8,888 nucleotides of DNA from Verrucomicrobiia bacterium (GTDB lineage Bacteria > Verrucomicrobiota > Verrucomicrobiia > CAIQCK01): contig JAOACV010000062.1 in the NCBI GenBank assembly GCA_026417675.1, positions 1-8,888 of the forward strand. The letters are read 5' to 3'. The stretch's first letter is position 1; every line of letters starts with the position of its first letter. Shown piece after piece: positions 1-6,451 of this stretch. Both the position numbers and the translations under genes were made by a program. The notes below the pieces were generated by a model. That model worked only from the letters and a program-made list of their open reading frames with translations. It had not been told where the DNA came from and made no database searches.

Positions 1-71
1 ACCTTGGTCCTGCGGTTGAACCGGTCGCACCGGCGTGGAAAGATTCTGGCGACGGCCCACGGCACTGTGTC

Positions 72-1919
72 TTACTTCACCGGCACAATTTCCCCGATAA
101 ACCCGCCGTGATTCAGCGCGGGGTCCTTCGGGTCGCCGTAGCTGTGCTCGAATTTGCCGTAGGTGACGATTACACGACCGTTGTGAAGGCAACAGCCGGG
201 CGAGGAATTGTATTTGCGGTCGTCCACATAGGAGGTGGTCCGACAAACCCCCGTCGCGGGATCGAGCAAGGTTAGCGCGAGGTCGTGGAATTTGTAGCCC
301 CATTCCAGATACGGGCCATTCCACTTGTAAAACAGGATGAACCGCCCGTCGTCGAGCGCGACGCCCTTCGCGTAACGGCTGCGCCCCATGTCCTGCATCA
401 GGCGCGCATCCCCAAATCGTTCTCCGTCGAAGAGCACATAGAACAGTGGCTCGTGGCTGGCGTCCTTCTCGGACGCGGCCAGGTCGGAGAATAACAGGAA
501 CAGTTTGTCGCGCCAAACCTGAACGGACGGACCGTAGGGATAGACCGTCGGGCTGTTCTTGTAGAAGACCGGCTCGCCGAACCTGCCGGACGCGGGATCA
601 AACGGCCGCAGAACAATCTGTGTGCGGCGTTTGCCGTTCTCCAACCACACGTCGAGGTGGGCCGTCCAAAGCCTGCCGCGCCAAGCCGCGATGCCGCCCT
701 CCCATGCGCCGAGTCCCGGGCGCGTTGGCGGCACGATGATCGGCTCGTTCAACTTTTCGGCCGCGAAGTCCCAACTAATGAGCAACTGCTGCGACTGCGT
801 GATTTCGTAGCCAGCCGGATTGGCCGTGTCCTGACGGTTCCACATCACCCACAGTTTCCCATCCAAGACCTCCGTGTCGGGGATGCCCTGATAGACACCG
901 CGGTCCCGCCGCGCTCGCGGCACGATCTCCCTGGTCCACAACACCCGTTTGCTCTCGGATTCCAGTTTGGAGAGATAGAGCGCGCCGCCGCGGCATTCAA
1001 CCGTCCAGAGAAATCCCCCGAAGCTTTCGACACAGGGATACGTAACCCCATCGGGAAAGCTGTCAACGTGCTGCCACGGGCCGAGCCGCAAGCCCTGCCA
1101 CTCGCGCCACTGCGGTTTGCCTGTGCGCGCTTTGACGGTTCCAGACGGCGGCGGCGGGGGCGCCGGCTTGGGCCTCCCGTTTGCATCCAAAAGGCTCTGC
1201 GGCACGGCGCGCACACGAAACTCATACTCGGTCTCCGGCGCGAGCTGGATGACGTTGTGAACTTTCTCCCAGACGTGCTTGATCGTTCGCCACGGGTTCG
1301 AGCCGACGGGACGCCAATCAACCTCGCACTCGGCTGCGGTCGAATCCCACGCAAGGTCCACGCTCTGATGCGTGACGCGGCCGACTCTCACGCCTGACAC
1401 GCGCGCAACTTCGCCCGCGACCTCCGGACCGGTTAAAAGAAACCCGTCGTAGAACACCGTCATGGGACCCGTGACGTAAGGCCCCAGCACCGAGACGAAC
1501 GCGGTGCCCGGCGGCGATTTTGCGCGCGTGACGAGCTGCTGCCAGCCTGTGCCGGACCTTCTGGTTGCCGCCGACGTGATGCCGAGCCTTTTCTGCCGCG
1601 CGTCCTGAAACTCCAGATAGATCATCGCCTCGCCGCCCGCGCGTTCAGTAATGTTGACCCACGCCGACAACGCATACTCCGCGCCCGGCACGCCCGGCCG
1701 CGTCTGGCGCGCCGCCGAGTGCGGAATGCCGTCGTTTTTCGTCACCCCCAACGACCAGCGTCCATGCCACGCCCGCGCGTCAGTTCGACGAAAATGCTCG
1801 CGATGCGAGTAAGGCACCCAATCCGTGGCTGCCTGCGCGATTCCCGCCTCGAAACTTGGATTGGACAAGAGATTCGTCGCAGTGTCAAACGCGATCCCGG
1901 CGGCCAGCAAAGTTATCAT
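72..1919 (-). CDS. carbohydrate-binding jelly roll + Fn3 + beta-propeller-like protein, function unknown
   Basis: A 615-residue protein, last in the array, 19 bases after the GH-D-like gene. Residues 1-15 (MITLLAAGIAF) are a short hydrophobic segment lacking the usual basic n-region, so export is probable but the signal is atypical. Residues 16-163 look like a CBM4/9/22-type jelly roll (NLLSNPSFEAG, then YALSAWVNI, WQQLV and VFYDGFLL). Residues 172-265 are Fn3-like (VDLAWDS, LAPETEYEFRVRAV), interrupted by a proline run PAPPPPPSG (252-260). Residues 266-615 are all-beta with repeated blade-like motifs (FGGFLWTVE, LDGKLWVMW, WRGRLWTAHLD, WRDKLFLLFSD, DDGRFILFYK, HNGRVIVTYG), consistent with a five- or six-bladed propeller of sialidase or GH43-like style. 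No catalytic signature was recognised. It may be a glycan-binding protein or an undescribed glycosidase. An in-frame reading begins at 2294, but that part overlaps the upstream gene and is not protein-like. Confidence 0.75.
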   Translation of the reverse strand: MITLLAAGIAFDTATNLLSNPSFEAGIAQAATDWVPYSHREHFRRTDARAWHGRWSLGVTKNDGIPHSAARQTRPGVPGAEYALSAWVNITERAGGEAMIYLEFQDARQKRLGITSAATRRSGTGWQQLVTRAKSPPGTAFVSVLGPYVTGPMTVFYDGFLLTGPEVAGEVARVSGVRVGRVTHQSVDLAWDSTAAECEVDWRPVGSNPWRTIKHVWEKVHNVIQLAPETEYEFRVRAVPQSLLDANGRPKPAPPPPPSGTVKARTGKPQWREWQGLRLGPWQHVDSFPDGVTYPCVESFGGFLWTVECRGGALYLSKLESESKRVLWTREIVPRARRDRGVYQGIPDTEVLDGKLWVMWNRQDTANPAGYEITQSQQLLISWDFAAEKLNEPIIVPPTRPGLGAWEGGIAAWRGRLWTAHLDVWLENGKRRTQIVLRPFDPASGRFGEPVFYKNSPTVYPYGPSVQVWRDKLFLLFSDLAASEKDASHEPLFYVLFDGERFGDARLMQDMGRSRYAKGVALDDGRFILFYKWNGPYLEWGYKFHDLALTLLDPATGVCRTTSYVDDRKYNSSPGCCLHNGRVIVTYGKFEHSYGDPKDPALNHGGFIGEIVPVK

Positions 1920-1926
1920 GGCTTGA

Positions 1927-1932
1927 TTTCCT
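1927..1932 (-). promoter_or_regulatory. ribosome binding site of the propeller-protein gene
   Basis: AGGAAA on the minus strand, 7 bases before the ATG at 1919 and just after the stop (TGA, 1941-1939) of the GH-D-like gene. It supports 1919 as the start and suggests translation in the same transcript as the gene before it. A competing ATG at 1942 overlaps that stop but runs into a stop after eight codons. Confidence 0.55.
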
Positions 1933-1938
1933 GCTTCT

Positions 1939-4068
1939 TCATTGCTCTCGCGCCGGCAATGCGTCCCACACGAGCACCTCGAACGGCTGCAACTTGAACT
2001 GGCACGGCTGACCCGCGGTAACGGTAATCGCCGGCTTGGCGGCGTCTTCCTTCCACGGACTCTTGAGCGTGTATCGCCGCGGCGCGCCGGCGGGCAACTC
2101 AAACGCTTTGGCCACGTCGAGGGAAACCTCAGCCGGCTGATCGCTCGGATTGCGCAATGCCAGCACCGCCTTTTTCTTCGACCAAGATGCCCAACCGTAG
2201 ATCTCGCCCTTGGCCGGGTCGCCGCCGATCCAATGGGTATCGGCCAATACGTCACTGTTGCCGCGGCTCCACTTCGCGGCCTCCGCCAACACATCCCACA
2301 GCGGCTCGGTCATCAGGCTCGGATCAATGTGCAGTTCCTGCATGCAGGTTCCTGTTGCAAAGTAAGAGCGAATCTCCGCGATGAGGTCGGCGGGCTGGAG
2401 GCTGACGCCGACGCTCTTCGGGTCATACGGGTTCTTGAATGACAGCTTGTGAATCATGATGCCGTGGATCATCAATGAGCTGATCGGGCAGAGCGGCCCG
2501 CGCTGGATCGTCGAGTGGATCGTCGCGTTGTCGCGGTAGGTGAGCCACTGCTGGCGGTCGGAGCCTTTGCCGAGAAACCCCGCATCGCTCTCCTGCCTCC
2601 AGATGGCGTCGGCCCACAACATCCAAAACGGCGACGGCCACGTGCCGGTTGTCGGATTGAGGAATACGTCCGGTTTCAGGCCGCGCAATTCCTCGTGCAG
2701 CCGCAGCAACGCCTCCACGTCGCTGGCAAACGGTCCCGCGCCATCCTTGCTGTTGCCCGCGCCGAAACCGTCGAACTTGAAGTAGTTGACGCCGTAGTTG
2801 CGAACCATCTCCACGCACGCGGCCCGGAACCGCGCATAGTAACGCGGCCCGGCGAGCGTGAGACCATTCTTACTCGTCTCGAATCCTTGTTGCTGGCCCG
2901 CCTCAAAGCGCCTTGCGCGGCCGGAATAGCCGCCCCACGGCGAGAACCAGACGCCGACGGCGGAACGATATTTCTCGGCGGCGGCGCGGACATTGGAGAA
3001 GCCACGCGGGAAGCCCTTATGGAACTGCCACACCAACTCCGTGTTGTCCCAGCCGTGGTCGTGCACGAACGAGTCAAGCACAACGCCGCGCTTCTCGACC
3101 AACTCGCGGCCGAAAACAGCGATCCGGTCCAACCACATGGCCTCCTGCTCGCCAAGGAACTTCTCGAATTCCTCCGGCGTGCCGTAGCGGCGCACTTGCC
3201 AGAACCGGCAGCCCACTTCGTAGCCGCAGTTGTAGTGGAGGAACGTGTGATACGGCTGCGGGCGCTCGCGCTCCAGATAATGAAGGAAGCCGCGCCGCAT
3301 CTGGCCGTCGGGCGCGACGCCCACCACGCCCGACAGTTCCAGCGGCCGGCCCGGCTCGACCACGAGGTTGTAGCGATACCCGCAGCGCACGAGCGTTTGA
3401 CTCCCGGCCGGCATGACTATGTTCTTCGACATCGGATGCTCGCAGCCGAGGAAGAAGTTTCCCGCCACCACCGGTGAGCCGTCCACGCTGCCCGCTTGCT
3501 CCGCCTTGGGCGCGACCCACTCCACCAGCGTCAACTCCTGCAACTCGACGGCCTCGCGCTGGGCCCCGATTCTCAAGCTTTGTCGCACGTAGTTCGCGCC
3601 ATCGCGAAGGACCGCCCGCCATTGCGCCTCGATGGTTCCGTCGGGCGACGCCAACTCAACGACTATCTGCCGGCCTGCGCACCGGTCCGCGAGCCGGCGC
3701 GAAGCCGGTGACGCTTTCAACGCGGTCAGTCTCGGCTTGCCGACAACTCGCAGATCGGACGCTTTCATCAGCCGCGGCTCCGAGGCGGGCGTGCTGGCGA
3801 CGAGGAAACGGAAGCTCTCGACATCGTCCATCGGCAACGTCGTCCCCGACAGTTTGTCCACAGCGCGCACGGGCTTGAACCGCCCGTTGGAGGTCGTCCA
3901 TTCACAGCGAAGGACTTGGTTCTCCATGACGAAACGGTTGCCCTCCAGCGTCGCCTTCGCCTGCTGCGGTTCAGGACCGGGAAAATCTACCGCAGACGCG
4001 ACGCGCGGCCAAGCAACGAACATCAGGGTCAACCCAAACCAACCAAAACCAACTCGCAACAGTTTCAT
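1939..4068 (-). CDS. secreted clan GH-D (alpha-galactosidase-like) glycoside hydrolase
   Basis: A 709-residue exported enzyme. The signal peptide is MKLLRV plus a hydrophobic core, with cleavage likely after VASA (residue 26). Three parts are seen: an N-terminal beta-sandwich (about 28-295), a TIM barrel (about 300-600) and a C-terminal beta-sandwich (about 605-705, with the YGWASWS and LALRNPSD motifs). In the barrel, VHDHGWDN (335-342), VGVWFSPWGGY (371-381), NYFKFDGFG (428-436) and AIWRQESDAG (488-497) fit clan GH-D: D433 in the K-x-D motif would be the nucleophile and D495 in R-x-x-S-D the acid/base. The overall layout resembles GH36 and related families, but the sugar specificity is not determinable by eye; alpha-galactoside hydrolysis is only the nearest guess. 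From memory, relatives are often named 'enterotoxin' in databases; nothing here supports toxicity. The ATG at 4068 is preferred over an in-frame start at 4161 because it has a strong Shine-Dalgarno sequence and sits directly at the signal peptide. Confidence 0.85.
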   Translation of the reverse strand: MKLLRVGFGWFGLTLMFVAWPRVASAVDFPGPEPQQAKATLEGNRFVMENQVLRCEWTTSNGRFKPVRAVDKLSGTTLPMDDVESFRFLVASTPASEPRLMKASDLRVVGKPRLTALKASPASRRLADRCAGRQIVVELASPDGTIEAQWRAVLRDGANYVRQSLRIGAQREAVELQELTLVEWVAPKAEQAGSVDGSPVVAGNFFLGCEHPMSKNIVMPAGSQTLVRCGYRYNLVVEPGRPLELSGVVGVAPDGQMRRGFLHYLERERPQPYHTFLHYNCGYEVGCRFWQVRRYGTPEEFEKFLGEQEAMWLDRIAVFGRELVEKRGVVLDSFVHDHGWDNTELVWQFHKGFPRGFSNVRAAAEKYRSAVGVWFSPWGGYSGRARRFEAGQQQGFETSKNGLTLAGPRYYARFRAACVEMVRNYGVNYFKFDGFGAGNSKDGAGPFASDVEALLRLHEELRGLKPDVFLNPTTGTWPSPFWMLWADAIWRQESDAGFLGKGSDRQQWLTYRDNATIHSTIQRGPLCPISSLMIHGIMIHKLSFKNPYDPKSVGVSLQPADLIAEIRSYFATGTCMQELHIDPSLMTEPLWDVLAEAAKWSRGNSDVLADTHWIGGDPAKGEIYGWASWSKKKAVLALRNPSDQPAEVSLDVAKAFELPAGAPRRYTLKSPWKEDAAKPAITVTAGQPCQFKLQPFEVLVWDALPAREQ

Positions 4069-4072
4069 GCTT

Positions 4073-4079
4073 CCTCCTT
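4073..4079 (-). promoter_or_regulatory. ribosome binding site of the GH-D-like gene
   Basis: AAGGAGG on the minus strand, followed by AAGC and the ATG at 4068. It is the strongest Shine-Dalgarno match in the window and decides the start of this gene against the longer in-frame reading from 4161. The spacing of 4 bases is short but workable. This gene may be translated more strongly than the genes upstream of it, which have weak or no such sites. Confidence 0.8.
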
Positions 4080-4192
4080 CCCAAGGTGTTGTCGACGACA
4101 TTGTCGCAATCGCCTGGAGTATTGCAACCGCCCAAGAAAACCATGCTCCCAACGGCCGCATCTACCCGTCAGGCGGGCATGTCATTTGCCCT
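4080..4192. other. intergenic region before the GH-D-like gene
   Basis: Non-coding stretch between the TAG stop of the beta-solenoid gene (4195-4193) and the ribosome binding site of the GH-D-like gene. It contains only short inverted repeats: TGTCG/CGACA around 4095 and CCCG/CGGG at 4165-4177. Neither has a T-run that would make it a convincing terminator, so read-through is plausible. No promoter could be assigned. Confidence 0.4.
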
Positions 4193-6253
4193 CTAACGCG
4201 CGCGGGGAGCGGTGTAGGTATAGAAGTTCGGCTGCCAGACGCCGTCAAGGAATGACCACAGAGTGACGTAGATGGTGCGGCCATCGGCAGGCACGGTGAC
4301 GGTGCGGGTCAGGCCGGTGACCACGCGGGCGAAGATGTCGAATCCCATCGGGCGGCTCCCGACCCAGAGGGCGTATTGGGTGACCCCTTCGCCGGCGTCC
4401 CAAACCAGTTCGAGGGAGGTGGAGGTGAGATTGGAACCGTTGGTCGGGCTGATGACCTTGGCCTTGACGAGACCGGGCTGGGTGTAGGCGGTGTAGGTGT
4501 AGGCGTTAGACTGCCACGCGCCGTTGATCCACGACCAGAGCGTCACGTGGAGCGTCCGGCCATCCGCAGGCAGCGTCAGGGTTCGCGACAAGCTCGTCTC
4601 AACGCCCGCGTAGAGGTCGTGGCTGTTCGGACTGCTGCCGACCCAGAGCGCATATTGTGTGGCGCCCACGCCGGCGTCCCAGATAAAAGTCGCGGAGCCG
4701 TCCGCCAGTGTCGTTCCGTTGGCCGGGCTGAGCATCCGGGCCGCGCCTGCGGTGGAGGCTGTGTAGGTGTAGGAACGCCCCCGCTCCCAAGCGCCGTTGA
4801 CCCACGACCACAACGTCACGTAAATGAGACGGCCATCCGTCGGCAACGTCACCGTCCGCGACCGGCCGGTCTCAATGCCCGCATAGAGGTCATAGCCGCC
4901 CGGCGTGCTGCCCACCCACAGCGCGTAGCGGCTCACGCGCACGCCTCGGTCCCAGACGAAAGTCGCCTCGGAGGAGGCGAACGCAGAGCCGTCAGCCGGG
5001 CTGATCATCCATGCAGCCTGCCGGTCGCCGACGAGCAACTGACCGGTGGTGTAAAGGTAGTCCGTGTTCCAATACAACGCCGGATCCAGCGCCGGCAGGT
5101 TGAGCCGGCTGAAGCGGCCGTTGGCGACGCTGAAATCGAACAGGTCGAACTCGTCGCCGAATTGCGGGGTGAAACCACCCAGCAGCGAAACGTCGAGGAC
5201 GCCCTGGAAGTCGAACGTTTCCTCAACATTGATCTGGTCATAGAGCCAGTCGTTGGTCCCGCCCAGTTCGAGCGACAGCAGCGCGGTGTTGAGCAGTGCC
5301 AGGTCGCAGTCGAAGGCGAGGCTGCCCGCCGAATTGCCCGGCGCAATGACGCCGGCGTTGGTGACGCCCCCGATGACGGGTTTGGCGACGACGCCGGTGC
5401 CGCTGAGGGTCGCGTTGGCGCTGATCGAGAGGCCGTTGGCAAACCAGTGCGCGCCGCCGTCCAGATTCAACCGGGCCGCGCTGACGCCGTTGCCAACGCG
5501 GAACTGCGTGTTGTTGTTGACCAAACTGTTGCCGCTGTTGAGCGTGCCGCCGTTGAAGGTCACAGCGCTGCTAGCGCCGTTGGTAACGAACAGACGGTTC
5601 ACCGTGACCGTGCCGCTGTTGAAGGTCAACGCGCCGCGGCGGATGTCGAGCGTGCCGGTTCGCGCCTGGTTCGTCACAAAGAGGAAACCGTCGTTCAGCG
5701 TGATCACGTTGCCGGTGGAGGTCGCGCCGGCGCCGACGGTGACGTTGGAGGCAATCACTGTGCCGCCCGTAGCAATGGCCAGACTGCCACCCGGCCCGTT
5801 GTTACCCACGAAAAGATTGAGTCGGTTGCTCCAGACCGAGTCTGCGCCGCCGACCCAGACCGAGTTGTTGCTGGCGCCGGCGTTGTTGCCGATGTAACCG
5901 TTGCCGTTGATTACCCGGCCGCCGTTGGTGATGATCAGACTGTTGCGGGCGCCGGAGTTGCCCACGTAGAAACTGCCGCTGTTGCTCCAGCGCGAAGCGG
6001 GACCAATGATCCACGCGTTGTTGTTGCTCGCCCCCAGTTTGAAGCCGATGGAACCGGCGCCGCTGACGTTGAGCACGCCGGCGTTGGTGACGATCAGCGC
6101 GTTGAACGGCCCGTTGGTGCCGACCGAAAAGTCGCCGGGGGCGTTGGTGGTGACGCCGTTGATGATGTTGGTGGCTCCGGTCTCGGCCCGGACGAGCGAG
6201 CAAGAGAGAATCAAGCACGCGATGACCGCTGTTCTGGCGACGCTCGTATTCAT
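4193..6253 (-). CDS. exported beta-solenoid protein with T5SS/PEP-CTERM-type repeats and three C-terminal tandem modules
   Basis: A 686-residue surface or secreted protein of unknown function. A signal peptide covers about residues 1-23 (MNTSVARTAV then a hydrophobic core, VRA-ET cleavage). Residues about 41-195 form Gly/Asn/Val-rich repeats (VGNxG, ITNGGxV, GASNNSVWVxGxxSxWSN), like the T5SS/PEP-CTERM-associated repeat. Residues 196-330 continue as a beta-helix-like stretch (FNGGTL, GVIAPGNSAGSL), and 331-408 match the capping region often seen before the end of such proteins (LGGTNDWLYDQI, FTPQFGDEFDLFDF). Residues 413-682 are three tandem modules of about 86 residues with YALWVGS, DGR, VTLWS and YTYTA. 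Neither a PEP-CTERM anchor nor an autotransporter barrel is present. The ATG at 6253 is chosen because it places the signal peptide at the N-terminus; there is no clear Shine-Dalgarno sequence, and a GTG at 6280 would only add nine residues. A role in glycan adhesion or as a cell-surface scaffold is inferred from its neighbours only. Confidence 0.85.
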   Translation of the reverse strand: MNTSVARTAVIACLILSCSLVRAETGATNIINGVTTNAPGDFSVGTNGPFNALIVTNAGVLNVSGAGSIGFKLGASNNNAWIIGPASRWSNSGSFYVGNSGARNSLIITNGGRVINGNGYIGNNAGASNNSVWVGGADSVWSNRLNLFVGNNGPGGSLAIATGGTVIASNVTVGAGATSTGNVITLNDGFLFVTNQARTGTLDIRRGALTFNSGTVTVNRLFVTNGASSAVTFNGGTLNSGNSLVNNNTQFRVGNGVSAARLNLDGGAHWFANGLSISANATLSGTGVVAKPVIGGVTNAGVIAPGNSAGSLAFDCDLALLNTALLSLELGGTNDWLYDQINVEETFDFQGVLDVSLLGGFTPQFGDEFDLFDFSVANGRFSRLNLPALDPALYWNTDYLYTTGQLLVGDRQAAWMISPADGSAFASSEATFVWDRGVRVSRYALWVGSTPGGYDLYAGIETGRSRTVTLPTDGRLIYVTLWSWVNGAWERGRSYTYTASTAGAARMLSPANGTTLADGSATFIWDAGVGATQYALWVGSSPNSHDLYAGVETSLSRTLTLPADGRTLHVTLWSWINGAWQSNAYTYTAYTQPGLVKAKVISPTNGSNLTSTSLELVWDAGEGVTQYALWVGSRPMGFDIFARVVTGLTRTVTVPADGRTIYVTLWSFLDGVWQPNFYTYTAPRAR
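4208..5017 (-). repeat. three tandem ~86-residue Fn3/Ig-like modules (coding)
   Basis: Three direct repeats at the end of the beta-solenoid gene: 5017-4757 (residues 413-499), 4741-4487 (505-589) and 4462-4208 (598-682). Each has the order SPxxG, FxWD or LVWD, YALWVGS, D(L/I)(Y/F)A, RTxT(L/V)P, DGR, VTLWS, YTYTA. The copies differ at many positions, so the duplications are not recent at the DNA level. Similar modules occur at the C-termini of many secreted bacterial proteins; an all-beta extracellular fold is likely, possibly ligand-binding. Confidence 0.8.
5669..6133 (-). repeat. N-terminal beta-solenoid repeats within the exported protein
   Basis: Coding repeats, residues about 41-195. Copies start near residues 41 (DFSVGTNGPFNALIVTNAG), 95 (FYVGNSGARNSLIITNGG) and 147 (LFVGNNGPGGSLAIATGG), a period of about 52-54 residues. 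The first two copies share a GASNN...W...G..S.WSN second half; the third degenerates after GGTVIASN. The pattern agrees with T5SS/PEP-CTERM-associated repeats as I know them; borders are approximate. Confidence 0.6.
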
Positions 6254-6451
6254 GGGCGATGCTCGATGCTCTAAAGCCACTGTCTTGAGCGCGATTCAGC
6301 CACAAAAGACCCACGGGGCACAAGGTTTTTCCCTCCGTTCGGCAGGTCGGTGGACGGCCCTCCGGCCGCGAAAAACCGGAGTCGTTGATTTGCGATCACT
6401 TCCCGTTTGCGGACACGCTCAGCGCGGCCACCTCGCGGTGAGCGGTTTTCG
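6254..6451. other. 198-base intergenic region before the beta-solenoid gene
   Basis: Non-coding stretch between the GH99-like stop and the start of the beta-solenoid gene, the longest gap in the window and the most likely site for an internal promoter. Besides the hairpin at 6416-6444 it holds a 6-base inverted repeat CTCCGG/CCGGAG (6360-6365 and 6376-6381), a stretch at 6300-6325 resembling a dispersed CACAAAAGAC-type repeat, and a tandem GAGCATC duplication (minus strand, within 6257-6271) just before the ATG. No convincing -35/-10 pair and no Shine-Dalgarno sequence were seen. Confidence 0.5.
6416..6444. terminator. hairpin just after the GH99-like gene, possible terminator or mRNA-processing structure
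   Basis: An inverted repeat lies 7 bases beyond the stop of the GH99-like gene: outer arms CGCTCA (6416-6421) and TGAGCG (6439-6444), a one-base mismatch on each side, inner arms CGCG (6423-6426) and CGCG (6434-6437), and a 7-base loop. On the minus strand no T-run follows, so it is not a textbook intrinsic terminator in the direction of transcription; read on the plus strand it is followed by GTTTTC. It could weaken read-through into the beta-solenoid gene or protect the 3' end of the permease/GH99-like message. Confidence 0.35.

Noticed and set aside
21..33. CCGGT/ACCGG inverted repeat downstream of the last gene as a terminator
   Set aside because: A 5-base stem with a 3-base loop and no following T-run on the minus strand, too weak to call.
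1920..2294. Extended N-terminus of the propeller protein up to 2294
   Set aside because: The extra 125 residues are Arg/Ser/Pro-rich, overlap the 3' end of the GH-D-like gene and precede a start with a good ribosome binding site at 1919.
2515..3477. Plus-strand open frame of 320 codons opposite the GH-D-like gene
   Set aside because: It lies opposite the catalytic barrel coding sequence; the composition is that of a reverse-complement shadow and no family features are seen.
1939..4068. Naming the GH-D-like protein an enterotoxin
   Set aside because: The sequence shows a TIM-barrel glycosidase layout with catalytic aspartates and no toxin feature; the name would be an inherited annotation error.
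4165..4177. CCCG/CGGG inverted repeat downstream of the beta-solenoid gene as a terminator
   Set aside because: Only a 4-base stem and no T-tract; expected by chance in GC-rich DNA.
4208..5017. Regularly spaced repeats that might suggest a CRISPR or satellite array
   Set aside because: The repeats are about 260-280 bases apart, diverged, in frame, and encode three protein modules.
4376..6274. Plus-strand open frame of 632 codons opposite the beta-solenoid gene
   Set aside because: It is the antisense of a Gly/Asn/Thr-rich repeat gene in GC-rich DNA. Its translation is Arg/Val/Ala/Asp-rich without domains or a signal, whereas the minus-strand frame has a signal peptide and recognisable repeats.
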